From Cellulophaga sp. BC115SP (GTDB taxonomy: Bacteria; Bacteroidota; Bacteroidia; Cytophagales; Spirosomataceae): 64,000 bases of DNA. Position 1 is the first letter of the stretch. Each line of letters starts with the position of its first letter. Positions 8,174 through 17,041 of this stretch are shown piece by piece. Both the position numbers and the translations under genes were made by a program. Location: contig NZ_JAAALB010000031.1 in the NCBI RefSeq assembly GCF_009905545.1, positions 1-64,000 of the forward strand, given 5' to 3'. A model generated the notes under the pieces. That model did no database searches. It was not told where the DNA came from and saw only the letters and a list, made by a program, of their open reading frames with translations.

Positions 8174-9010
8174 ATGAACTATATAGAACTGAAACTCACT
8201 GTAAATCCAGAATTTGCAGATATTTTTATGGCCGAGCTTGGCGAAATCGGCTTCGAAACTTTTACCGAAGAAAGCTATGGCTTGAATGCCTATGTTACTG
8301 AAGATTTGTTTTCGGAAGAAGCTGTAGACGAAATCATGGAAAGATACTTAGCCATGACTCCTATTAGTTATAGCTACAGCACTCTCGAAAAGAAAAACTG
8401 GAATGAGGAGTGGGAAAAAAGCTACGAACCTATCAGTGTAAATGGTTTGGTACGTGTGCGTGCGAGTTTCCACGAACCAGACGACCAACATCGTTTTGAT
8501 ATTGTCATTAATCCTAAAATGTCATTTGGTACGGGTCACCACGAAACTACTTCGATGGTTTTGGGTATTCAAGGCTCACAATTGGCAGATGAGCACCAAG
8601 GCAAAAAAGTACTTGATGTTGGTTGTGGAACGGGTATTTTGGCAATTATGGCAGCCAAACTAGGTGCTAGCTATGTGTCAGCATTTGATATTGAAGAATG
8701 GGCTGCCGAAAATTCACGTGAGAATGTGGAGTTGAACCATTGTGAAGGTGTAGTGGTAAGACAAGGAACAATCGACGACGAACCTGCGGATTTGTATGAC
8801 ATCGTGTTGGCAAATATCAATCGTAATATTTTAATGCGTGATATTCCGAAATATGTGACGTTTATGTTACCAAAAGCTTATTTGGTAGTAAGTGGTTTTT
8901 ATGAGCATGACATCGCAGATATTGAGCAAGTAGCTAACGAAGCGGGTTTGAAAAAGACCTTTTTTGATACCAAGAATAACTGGGCATCAGTTGTTTTTGA
9001 AAGAGAGTAA
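8174..9010 (+). CDS. prmA: Ribosomal protein L11 methyltransferase
   Basis: The 278-residue protein matches PrmA, which trimethylates ribosomal protein L11 using S-adenosylmethionine. The N-terminal substrate-recognition domain (about 1-90) begins YIELKLTVNPEFADIFMAEL. A linker carries the conserved WNEEWEKSYEP and FGTGHHETTSM segments. The class I methyltransferase core has VLDVGCGTGILAIMAAKLGA near residue 146 and the catalytic-loop motif LANINRNIL. It is cytoplasmic and not essential in the bacteria where it was tested. It is monocistronic, with its own likely -7 box and a degenerate family-1 repeat immediately after the stop codon. Confidence 0.95.
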   Translation: MNYIELKLTVNPEFADIFMAELGEIGFETFTEESYGLNAYVTEDLFSEEAVDEIMERYLAMTPISYSYSTLEKKNWNEEWEKSYEPISVNGLVRVRASFHEPDDQHRFDIVINPKMSFGTGHHETTSMVLGIQGSQLADEHQGKKVLDVGCGTGILAIMAAKLGASYVSAFDIEEWAAENSRENVELNHCEGVVVRQGTIDDEPADLYDIVLANINRNILMRDIPKYVTFMLPKAYLVVSGFYEHDIADIEQVANEAGLKKTFFDTKNNWASVVFERE

Positions 9011-9014
9011 TTGG

Positions 9015-9105
9015 TTATTTCGGATTGCAGATGTTGGATTTCGGAAGTACTATTTTATTTTTTCCAAGAGAAGGTTTTTCTATATTTCCGTAATCCGTTA
9101 TTCCA
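9015..9105. repeat. MITE-like palindromic repeat family 1, copy E (degenerate)
   Basis: GTTATTTCGGATTGCAGATG, then TTGGATTTCGGAAGTACT, and later ATATTTCCGTAATCC reproduce the inner arms of family 1, but the terminal GTACGAAGG blocks are missing and the middle has diverged. It begins four bases after the prmA stop codon. Confidence 0.65.
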
Positions 9106-9178
9106 AGTTCAATACCTTTTGTTTGTTGCTAGTTAAGTGCTGATAATCAGTAGTTTTATAATAAATATGGGTTGCCCT

Positions 9179-9411
9179 GAATTTAGTAATTGAGTGACTA
9201 TTTTTAGCTAGTAGAGACGCAATGCTTTGCGTCTAAAAAGTGTCATTTTGAAATAGATTATATATTAAAAAGGCGTTCGAAATTAGTTTTTCGAACGCCT
9301 TTTTTGATAAAACTTTGCTAGATATGACTTGGCCTAAGACGTAATCATTGCGTCTCTACAGCTAGAATACAAATGTTAAAATAATCACTCATGCGCTCAA
9401 TCACTAAATTC
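9179..9411. repeat. Nested palindromic element with AGACGCAA/TTGCGTCT hairpin, copy 1
   Basis: The outer arms GAATTTAGTAATTGAGTGAC and GCTCAATCACTAAATTC are inverted repeats. Inside them GCTAGTAGAGACGCAATG and CATTGCGTCTCTACAGCTAG form a second inverted pair. The left inner arm also contains a perfect 8-base hairpin, AGACGCAA-TGCT-TTGCGTCT (9215-9234). With the terminator-like stem at 9267-9306 this makes a nested, transposon-like palindrome of about 233 bases with no coding capacity. A related element is at 37791-38057. Together with the repeats at 9015 and 9440 it accounts for the 506-base gene-free gap between prmA and the patatin gene. Confidence 0.75.
9267..9306. terminator. Strong terminator-like hairpin inside the repeat element
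   Basis: AAAAAGGCGTTCGAA pairs perfectly with TTCGAACGCCTTTTT, so the structure is flanked by A and T runs and could end transcription on either strand. It sits in the middle of the palindromic element at 9179-9411, between the convergent prmA and patatin genes. Confidence 0.75.
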
Positions 9412-9439
9412 GGGAATGACTCATGTTAATGTATAAATT

Positions 9440-9466
9440 GGTAGAAATGCAATGCTTTACGTCTCC
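9440..9466. repeat. Degenerate copy of the AGACGCAA hairpin repeat
   Basis: GGTAGAAATGCAATGCTTTACGTCTCC resembles the left arm of the element at 9179 (GTAGAGACGCAATGCTTTGCGTCT) with several changes that break the stem. It lies about 30 bases beyond the end of that element, as if a second partial copy had been inserted or left behind. Confidence 0.5.
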
Positions 9467-9516
9467 AAGTCGGTTACCCAAATAAAAATATGATTTTATA
9501 ATACAACGTATGATAA

Positions 9517-10359
9517 TTATATAGCTTTTTGCTCTAGTAAATACTTCATTCCGTCGTTGATACCTTGTTGATAAGTATATTCAATTAAAGATTTATCCTT
9601 TGTCAGCCCGCCCATTTTTAAGTCTTTCGGACAAATTTCATGTATTTTAATATTCTGATAGTTGGCTCTTAATGCTTCAACTTGGGCATTGTAAACAGTA
9701 GGGTGACTTAACATTAATTCCTTGAGGGCTTTATGCTTTGCAAAGAACTTACTGCCAATAATGGTTTTAAAACTTTGTTTTTTTACATAAGAAAACTCTT
9801 GACTACGTATGACCAAAATTTCGGTTGAGCCCATTTCAATAGCTTTTTTAATCGGAAGTGGGTCTGTAAGTCCTCCATCTACATATTGGATTCCATCTAT
9901 CAAAATCTTATTTTTATAAAAGACAGGAATGGCACAAGAGGCCTTCAGCACTTCCATCCAATTGCCTAATGTTGGTTGAACATAGTCTGGTAAACCAATT
10001 TCTAAATTAGAAACTACCGCAAGAAACTTCTTACTATTTTGACTCAAATAAGAAAATGCACCTTCAACATCAATTGGATTGTATTTCTGATTAACCTCCC
10101 ATAACCAGTCCAGATTCATAAAGCTTTTGCCTTGTAATACATTTTTGAAAGAAATGAATTTTTTGCTACTCATCAGCCAAGAGTATGACCTATAATCTCG
10201 ATGTTGTTGTTGAGCCAGAAAGGAAGAAATATTACAGGAGCCCGCAGAAATGCCGATGTACAGACTATATGGATTATAACCCTGCTCTTGAAATGCTTGA
10301 AGAACGCCTGCAGAGTACACGCCTCTCATGCCTCCTCCTTCAACAATAAGTGTTTTCAT
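9517..10359 (-). CDS. Patatin-like phospholipase family protein
   Basis: The 280-residue protein carries the patatin hallmarks. These are an oxyanion-hole GGGMRG at residues 8-13, the nucleophile elbow GISAG with Ser38, and the catalytic Asp of the DGG motif (YVDGGLTDPLP) near residue 160. The family hydrolyses acyl esters of lipids using a Ser-Asp dyad. There is no signal peptide, so it is probably cytoplasmic or membrane-peripheral, similar to the YjjU/RssA-type group. It is convergent with prmA and 187 bases from the phosphodiesterase gene, too far for an obvious operon. Substrate preference cannot be deduced. Confidence 0.9.
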   Translation of the reverse strand: MKTLIVEGGGMRGVYSAGVLQAFQEQGYNPYSLYIGISAGSCNISSFLAQQQHRDYRSYSWLMSSKKFISFKNVLQGKSFMNLDWLWEVNQKYNPIDVEGAFSYLSQNSKKFLAVVSNLEIGLPDYVQPTLGNWMEVLKASCAIPVFYKNKILIDGIQYVDGGLTDPLPIKKAIEMGSTEILVIRSQEFSYVKKQSFKTIIGSKFFAKHKALKELMLSHPTVYNAQVEALRANYQNIKIHEICPKDLKMGGLTKDKSLIEYTYQQGINDGMKYLLEQKAI

Positions 10360-10452
10360 AAACTATTTTTGTGAATGTATAGAATACAATGATTTGAATT
10401 CGAACGAACGTTAGCGCCTTTTATTATCAAAGAATATTAGTGGTCTGAAAAT

Positions 10453-10502
10453 AAAAAGGCTCTGCATTAGTAGAAAACGGAATCTACCAATACAGAACCT
10501 TA
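10453..10502 (-). terminator. Probable terminator of the phosphodiesterase gene
   Basis: On the minus strand AAGGTTCTGTATTGGTAGA pairs, with a few mismatches, with TCTACTAATGCAGAGCCTT, followed by TTTTATTTTC. The hairpin is about 45 bases past the stop codon of the 10547-11782 gene. Confidence 0.65.
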
Positions 10503-10546
10503 ATAAAGAGAAAGACACCATCACCTCTCTACAAAAATTGCAACAC

Positions 10547-11782
10547 TTATTTCTTAATTATTCCTTGTAAAACTTTAGGATCTCCGTCGATTGGAGGGGT
10601 GCTAATGCCTAAAAGCTGTGCAATAAATGGATATACATGAATATTTTGGAAGGTAGGAATTTTTACTCCTTTCTTGATATTTGGACCGTTAGCATAGAAA
10701 ATCGCTCCCATTTCTGGACAAGCTGTTGGGTCGAATCCATGTACGCCCCAAACTTTACGTTTTTCTGGTTTTTTAGCGAGAGATTCTTTGTTATAAAAAC
10801 CATAACCAGGCTCTACTACCAATAGCATATCACCAATACGAGCGTTGGTATTGAAATGTAGTTTTTCTGGAATATCTGCTTTTTTATAAATCTTGAAATG
10901 CTTCTCTTTTGCTGCTATTGCATTGAATATTTCGTCAGCTTTGTCTTTATTTTTCAAGAAAATATTACCGTGTGTGCTATTATTTACAAAAAGGAAATCT
11001 TGTTTATTTAATCCTTCCAAGAAATCATCGGCAATGATAAACGTCTCTGGACGATTTTGCATTTCGTACATACCGTGGTCTGCGGTAAGGATAACGTTTA
11101 CAGGTAATTTGATTTGTTTCAAACCATTCATCAACATACCCACCAAGCTGTCTGCTTCCATTACAGCAGCTTCGGTTTCAGGGGCATTAGGACCATATTC
11201 ATGTCCTTGTGTATCGACCATTGAAAAATAAATTGTAATCAGGTGTGGACGCTCAGCTTCGGGTAGATTCAACCAATCAAATACCGCCTGAACACGCTTA
11301 GGGTGCGGTACTTTGTCGTCGAAACGATGATAATAGCTTGGGTATTGACCACCAATTGGAGCTTCTGAACCTACCCAGAAATATGAGGCTGCCTTCATCC
11401 CATTTTGTTGAACTAATTGCCAAATAGGCAAACCTCCATAGTAATAAGGGTCTTCTACTTTATCACGCTGACGAATTGAATAAAAGGTATCGCGACCCGC
11501 ATCATAAAAAGTATTATCAATCAAACCGTGATGGTCTGGATACAAGCCCGTCACTAAAGTATAATGATTGGGAAAGGTTTTGCTCGGATACGAAGGAAGC
11601 ATCACTTCGGCGGCAGCACCTTTTTTGATAAAATTTTTGATGTGTTTTACAGGATATTTCTGAACATAGTCATGACGGAATCCGTCAAATGAAACCATAA
11701 CTACATAGGGTTTATCGCTGTTTTGACCAAGGCTCACCAATGCCCAGCAAAGAAAGCACACAAGGCTTACTAATTTTTTCAT
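10547..11782 (-). CDS. Exported ectonucleotide pyrophosphatase/phosphodiesterase (alkaline phosphatase superfamily)
   Basis: I place the start at the ATG that opens with MKKLVSLVCFLCWALVSLGQ, a clear signal peptide; the frame stays open 36 codons upstream but that part looks non-coding. The 411-residue protein is an NPP-type enzyme. Metal ligands begin with VMVSFDGFRHDY, and the nucleophilic threonine lies in SKTFPNHYTLVTGLYPDHHG. Further zinc ligands occur in DTQGHEYGP and LTADHGM, and a final His lies in VWGVHGFDP. These enzymes cleave nucleotide phosphodiesters or pyrophosphates (some act on phospholipid head groups) in the periplasm or at the surface. The actual substrate is open. Confidence 0.92.
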   Translation of the reverse strand: MKKLVSLVCFLCWALVSLGQNSDKPYVVMVSFDGFRHDYVQKYPVKHIKNFIKKGAAAEVMLPSYPSKTFPNHYTLVTGLYPDHHGLIDNTFYDAGRDTFYSIRQRDKVEDPYYYGGLPIWQLVQQNGMKAASYFWVGSEAPIGGQYPSYYHRFDDKVPHPKRVQAVFDWLNLPEAERPHLITIYFSMVDTQGHEYGPNAPETEAAVMEADSLVGMLMNGLKQIKLPVNVILTADHGMYEMQNRPETFIIADDFLEGLNKQDFLFVNNSTHGNIFLKNKDKADEIFNAIAAKEKHFKIYKKADIPEKLHFNTNARIGDMLLVVEPGYGFYNKESLAKKPEKRKVWGVHGFDPTACPEMGAIFYANGPNIKKGVKIPTFQNIHVYPFIAQLLGISTPPIDGDPKVLQGIIKK

Positions 11783-12038
11783 GAAGTGTAATATTAAAAT
11801 GAATGATAAATTATGTTTTGGTTTCGGGCTTTCGATACAACCGAAAGTATCTGTTTTTTGTCTTTGATAAAAGAAGGTTTTGCAACTCACAAGCTGAGCT
11901 ACCTCAGTTTGAGCTAAAAAACTTTACCAAAATTAGCTTTTTCAGAAGAGAAGGTAATTAAAATTCGACGAAAAGTCCCTTTTTCATCACAAGACAAAGT
12001 CCTTTAGCGAAAAGCTGTGTAATCCTCGGACTTGGCAA

Positions 12039-12046
12039 TACCTTTG
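12039..12046 (+). promoter_or_regulatory. Candidate -7 box of the 1570-residue protein gene
   Basis: TACCTTTG fits TAnnTTTG and is 84 bases upstream of the start codon. The intergenic region 11783-12130 (348 bases, between divergent genes) otherwise shows no gene or repeat. No clear -33 TTG is present. Confidence 0.45.
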
Positions 12047-12130
12047 CGAAAAAGTCGTTATTTTTACCAGAACAACCTATGGTTTCGGAGAAATTCCTCC
12101 AAATCACTCTAACACTAAAAAATACTATCC

Positions 12131-15100
12131 ATGAAACTCAAAATTTACTTTTTGTTAGTTCTGGGCTTACTTTTTACCATAAAATCCTATGGTCAAGGTC
12201 TAAAACTATCAGATAAGCCAGAGGAATTTTTGGCTGATGCCCAAAATGTGCTGAGTGTATCGGGTAATCCGCAAGCCGAAAATATAGCCAAGGGCTTTGA
12301 AAAACTATGGAACTCCGAAAAACTGGGTAGCCCACAAAAGACCAAGATAGCGAGCCTTTCTAATTTCATGTTCAAAAAAGGATATAAACCTCCCCATTTT
12401 TCGAACCTATTTGATGTTTTTGTGACAGGCTCAAATACTAGTCAACTTTCAGGTACTACGCTAGATGCTTTTCTCGAAACGCTACGCAAATCTGTAGAGA
12501 GCAATGACACTAAAACAACACTTCGCTTGATAGAAATTACGAAATTGTTGTTTGGTAATAAGGCTGTGTATTATACCAATTACAATCGCTTGTATGTGTT
12601 GGATGGTAGTATTAGTTTTCAGTTTAATGACCAAAAAGTAGAGCTTTCAAATACAACTACCACGCCAACCAACAATAATACTGCTTCTGTTGCTCCTTCA
12701 AATAACGATGGCTGGGACGATGCCCCTCCTACACCAAGTAACAATGGCACAACCCCTGCGACTGTAGAAGAAACAGCTCCATTGTTTATCAACCCTGGTC
12801 CAGCGATTGTTTTCAAGACTATCAATCTTTCTATTGTTACAGCCAGCGATTCGGCAACTTTGATAGGGACTAATGCTACATTGGGTATCAAAGATGGAGT
12901 ATTGCTTGGTACAGGTGGAAAATTTACTTGGGAGACAGTTGGTTTGCCACAGGCTTTTGCCGTGCTGGACAATTTCAGTATGGATATTCGTAATCCAAAG
13001 CTCAAAGCAGAGTCGTCGACTTTGACTTATGCTGATAAATTAATCAATCCTATCAAGGGTGTCTTTGAGTTTCAGAGCAAAAAACGTCCTAAAAATGTAG
13101 TATCAACCTTTCCTCGTTTTATGTCTTTCAAAAATGAGGCAACCCTAAAAAAATCTGCTGATTTTGAGTACAAAGGAGGTTTTGCTTTATCAGGAAGTAC
13201 TATTTTGAGTTCTTCTTTACAAGATAAATATACAACCATTGTTGTGAAGAAAGATGGCAAAATAGCCTTCAAAATATCAGGAAGAAGATTCATTGTAGGG
13301 GACTCTTTGATAACATCCCCCGCAGCAACTTTTACAGGATATTTTGCCGAAAATGACTCTATTTATCATCCTTTAGGGAAATTAGTATATGACCGTCTGC
13401 AACAAAATCTGCGATTGAGTAAAGTAGACGAAGGAGGCTTTAAAGAAGCGAGTTATGTTGATAGTTATCATAAATTAGAAATTACCGCCGACGCTATGCG
13501 TTGGAGCTTGCGTGATCACAAAGTAGATTTTTATATTTTGGTGGCCAAAAATGTCGTTCCTGCTCTATTTGAGTCATTTGATTATTTTAATCCTGAGCGC
13601 TTCAACAAAATTTCAGAAACGTTTAGTTTTAATCCATTAGTGGTAGTAAATAATTATGCCAAAAAGAATAATCTAACTACTGTCAAGCTTTCTGAATTGG
13701 CAAAAGCATACAACAAAGACCTAGTTACGCTAAAACCTGTGTTTTTGGCCATGATGCAAAAGGGATACTTTGAATATGACCCAGAGGTGGAAACGATTAA
13801 ACTTTCAAGAAAAGGAAGCCATTATTTGTCTGTTCAAACTACCAAGCGAGATTATGATAACTTACTAATCCCTTCGCTTTATGCGACAAGTAGTAAAGAT
13901 ACTACTGCAAATGCTACCTTGAGTTTAAAAGATAATCAATTGATTATTAGAGGTGTAAAGCAGTTTTATTTGTCCGATTCGCTCAATGTATTCATGGCGC
14001 CTTACGATAATCTCATTAAGGTAAACAAAGACCGAAACTTCGGGATTAGTGGAGAGTTGAAGACTGGTAATTTTAGATTTAGAGGAAAAGATTTATCCTT
14101 TAATTATGGGGAGTTTAGCGTCAAATTGAATAAAATCGACTCTATTACCTTTATTCCTCAAAAAGAACTTGCTAAACGTGGCAGAACCGAAATTGGTGGT
14201 GATTTGAAATACGAATCAGGGACGATTTATATCAACAAACCTGACAACAAATCGGGTCGTCAGCGATTGGTTGAATATCCTCGCTTGGTGGTTCCTACTG
14301 GCGTTACGGCCTATTTCGACCATGTTTATCGTGGACAAATGGCATACAACAAAAAGGTATATTTTAAAGTGCCAAGTATCGATTTTGACAGTTTAAATAT
14401 CAAGGATATCGACTTTGTTGGAACCTTCTACTCGGATGGAATCTTCCCTCCTTTTAAAGAAACCTTGATTTCGATGCCAGACAATACCCTTGGGTTTAGC
14501 CACAAAGTAGCGGAGGGTAAATACGTGCTTTACAATAGCAAAAGCTTTATCAAGTTTGAAGAACCATTGATTATGGACAAACGAGGCTTGCATACCGCTG
14601 GTGAAATCAACCACCTGACGGCGCAGATTCAAGCTAAAGAAGCTGTATTTACGCAAGATTCTGTCAACGCTACAGGTACTATCGGTAAAATCAATGAAGG
14701 TGCTGTAGGTCAAGCCTATTTTACTAAAGTAGATATTAAAAACTACTCTTTAAAATGGCAGCCCAAAGTGGATAGTATGTTGATTGAAACTAAAGGTAAT
14801 TCATTTGAATTTTATGCAGCTTCTTCAAAACTAGAAGGGAAACTATTGGTTCGTCAGTCGGGTATGTTTGGTTTTGGTAAAGTACACCGCCAAGATTCAG
14901 AGACGGAGTCTGATAATTTCAAATTTGGAAAAGATGGGTTCTCCGCAGAGCCAGCCAACTTGATGGTAGGTAGTAACCTAAAAGCGGCTAAACCAGCTTT
15001 GTTTGGCAAGCACATGAATGTGTATTTTAATTTGACTACGGGTAAAGTAAATATCAAAACTCCTGCCGTACTCAAGCTCGAGGATTCTACCAGTATGTAT

Positions 15101-16843
15101 TTCCCTTATACGGCTTACCGCACGTCTATCAATAGTGCAGAATGGGATATTAATAAGAAAAATATTACGATGAAAGGTGATATAAAAACATCAACCTTTA
15201 CTTCAATCGAGCCGTCGCAAGAAGGTTTGACATTCAACGCTTCGGGAGCTCTTTATGAGATAGAAAAGCAATCACTCAATATCAGCGGAGTGCCATTTAT
15301 TAAGTCTGCTGATGCCAAAATTATTCCTGATCAAGGACAGGTATCGATTCGTCGCGACGCCGAAATGAAGACTTTTTATAATGCCAAACTCGAAATTGAT
15401 ACGCTTACAAGTTATCATAAACTCGTTGGAGGGAATATTCGAATTTTGTCAAGAAATGCTTTCGAAGGCGACGCTATCTATCGCTTTCCGAACTTGGTTG
15501 GCGATACTCTGAATCTTAAGATAGGAAACTTTACTTTTAAAGAAATTGGTGCTGATGACCGTAAAAATAAAAAAGTAAAAGCTATTACGACTACGGCTAA
15601 AGCGACAGTAGATGAGAAAGACAAATTCCATCTTTCGTCAAAAATTCTTTACAAAGGCGACGTAATTTTAACAGCTTCTGAAAAGAACCTGAAAATGGAA
15701 GGTTTTATCAAACCCGAAACCAAAGGTCGTTCAGATGTAATTAGTTGGATTCCATACAAAGGCAATAGCACCAACAATCTGACACTAGACGTACAACCTG
15801 AATTAAAAAGCGATATAAATACACAATTGCTAGCAGGTTTGCACTTCCGTACAGCTTCTACAGGGCTATACACGACCTTTTTATCAGAGAAAACGGATGC
15901 GAAAGACGAAAATATTTTTGTAGTAAATGGTAAGTTTAGAGACATTCCAAAATCATCGAGATTTGAGATCGGTCCTGAAGAAACCGAAAAGTCTTATGAA
16001 GCTACCCGATATATTTATGACGATACGAAAAAGACCCTAAACCTAGAAGGAGCGTTCAATTTCTTTACGCCAAATAATTATATTCAAGGAGCAGGTTTTG
16101 CTGATATTCGAATAGATAGTAGTAAATACAAATTTGATCAAATGCTATTAATCAACTTCCCTATGCCTTCGGAAGTATTAAAAGCATTATCAGATAAAAT
16201 TGTCAAAATCAATCTAGATTCGAGAGATAATGGCAGCGCCGATGAACCTGAAGATAAAGAGCGCTTGATGTCAAAATTGGCGAATTTGGTAGGTCATAAA
16301 GCTGTAGAGTCCATCGAACGTCGCTTGAAAAATGAACACGTGCCTGTACATACTATCAACTCTAAATTGAATACTTCGTTGGTATTTTCTAAGGTTAATC
16401 TACGCTATTCTGACCAACAATCGGCTTTCTATTCAACAGGTAAACTGAGCTTGGCAAGTATTGGTGGAACGGATATTAACTCGGAAGTTGATGGGTATTT
16501 AGAAATGCGCAAAACCAATGAAGGAGATGAGTTCTATTTGTATTTAGCTCCAAACGAAGACACATGGTACTTTTTGGGTTATATCAAAGGCGAAATGGGC
16601 GTAATTTCATCCGATGCAGAATTCAATAATGCAGTAGCCGCCAAAGCCAAAGGTGTGAAGAAAGGAAGTGGTAAAAACTCCTATATTTTCTTAGGTGTTG
16701 GAGCCGAAGAAAAACTTGCATTCGTGGAGCGATTTATGGAAGCTTACAGAGTCAAGGATACTAAGCAGAAAAAAGTTGCACAAGGTGACGACAAGACCAA
16801 AAAAGTAGAGAAGAAAAAAGAGGAAGCCAAAGACGGCTTCTAG
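12131..16843 (+). CDS. Very large exported protein of unknown function
   Basis: I do not recognise this 1570-residue protein as a named family. A signal peptide (MKLKIYFLLVLGLLF, cleavage expected near SYGQG) sends it across the inner membrane. Residues about 25-170 are helical. A low-complexity linker rich in T, N, P and S follows (about 175-225). The rest is long beta-rich sequence with recurring motifs of the form D-K-hydrophobic-hydrophobic ending in G (for example INKKNITMKGD and KKTLNLEGA). A segment near 1060-1120 (DAKIIPDQGQVSIRR, then SYHKLVGGNIRILSR) recalls OstA/LptA-like beta-jellyroll repeats; that is inference. The tail is lysine-rich (KKVEKKKEEAK). No TM barrel or sorting signal is evident. 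It is monocistronic and followed by a terminator. Confidence 0.85.
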   Translation: MKLKIYFLLVLGLLFTIKSYGQGLKLSDKPEEFLADAQNVLSVSGNPQAENIAKGFEKLWNSEKLGSPQKTKIASLSNFMFKKGYKPPHFSNLFDVFVTGSNTSQLSGTTLDAFLETLRKSVESNDTKTTLRLIEITKLLFGNKAVYYTNYNRLYVLDGSISFQFNDQKVELSNTTTTPTNNNTASVAPSNNDGWDDAPPTPSNNGTTPATVEETAPLFINPGPAIVFKTINLSIVTASDSATLIGTNATLGIKDGVLLGTGGKFTWETVGLPQAFAVLDNFSMDIRNPKLKAESSTLTYADKLINPIKGVFEFQSKKRPKNVVSTFPRFMSFKNEATLKKSADFEYKGGFALSGSTILSSSLQDKYTTIVVKKDGKIAFKISGRRFIVGDSLITSPAATFTGYFAENDSIYHPLGKLVYDRLQQNLRLSKVDEGGFKEASYVDSYHKLEITADAMRWSLRDHKVDFYILVAKNVVPALFESFDYFNPERFNKISETFSFNPLVVVNNYAKKNNLTTVKLSELAKAYNKDLVTLKPVFLAMMQKGYFEYDPEVETIKLSRKGSHYLSVQTTKRDYDNLLIPSLYATSSKDTTANATLSLKDNQLIIRGVKQFYLSDSLNVFMAPYDNLIKVNKDRNFGISGELKTGNFRFRGKDLSFNYGEFSVKLNKIDSITFIPQKELAKRGRTEIGGDLKYESGTIYINKPDNKSGRQRLVEYPRLVVPTGVTAYFDHVYRGQMAYNKKVYFKVPSIDFDSLNIKDIDFVGTFYSDGIFPPFKETLISMPDNTLGFSHKVAEGKYVLYNSKSFIKFEEPLIMDKRGLHTAGEINHLTAQIQAKEAVFTQDSVNATGTIGKINEGAVGQAYFTKVDIKNYSLKWQPKVDSMLIETKGNSFEFYAASSKLEGKLLVRQSGMFGFGKVHRQDSETESDNFKFGKDGFSAEPANLMVGSNLKAAKPALFGKHMNVYFNLTTGKVNIKTPAVLKLEDSTSMYFPYTAYRTSINSAEWDINKKNITMKGDIKTSTFTSIEPSQEGLTFNASGALYEIEKQSLNISGVPFIKSADAKIIPDQGQVSIRRDAEMKTFYNAKLEIDTLTSYHKLVGGNIRILSRNAFEGDAIYRFPNLVGDTLNLKIGNFTFKEIGADDRKNKKVKAITTTAKATVDEKDKFHLSSKILYKGDVILTASEKNLKMEGFIKPETKGRSDVISWIPYKGNSTNNLTLDVQPELKSDINTQLLAGLHFRTASTGLYTTFLSEKTDAKDENIFVVNGKFRDIPKSSRFEIGPEETEKSYEATRYIYDDTKKTLNLEGAFNFFTPNNYIQGAGFADIRIDSSKYKFDQMLLINFPMPSEVLKALSDKIVKINLDSRDNGSADEPEDKERLMSKLANLVGHKAVESIERRLKNEHVPVHTINSKLNTSLVFSKVNLRYSDQQSAFYSTGKLSLASIGGTDINSEVDGYLEMRKTNEGDEFYLYLAPNEDTWYFLGYIKGEMGVISSDAEFNNAVAAKAKGVKKGSGKNSYIFLGVGAEEKLAFVERFMEAYRVKDTKQKKVAQGDDKTKKVEKKKEEAKDGF

Positions 16844-16850
16844 CAAATGA

Positions 16851-16878
16851 AAGCCACTTCGCAAGAGGTGGCTTTTTT
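16851..16878 (+). terminator. Intrinsic terminator after the 1570-residue protein gene
   Basis: AAGCCACTTC pairs with GAGGTGGCTT (one mismatch or G-T pair) followed by a run of T residues, starting eight bases after the stop codon. Confidence 0.85.
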
Positions 16879-17041
16879 GTTGTAGATCTTTCCAGAAAGA
16901 TGCCTGTAGAAGGATGAAGTTTTAAGGAAGAATTTTTACATTTACGATTATGGTGTTTTACAAAACATTCCTAACTCATTCATCAAACTAAAAGCGCTGA
17001 TTGACAAGACTTTTTGTGCTATTAGAGCTCTATTTCAAGAA

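Noticed and set aside
9179-9411. Classical insertion sequence remnant
   Set aside because: Inverted ends are present, but no part of a transposase reading frame is seen in any frame, so it is listed as a palindromic repeat.
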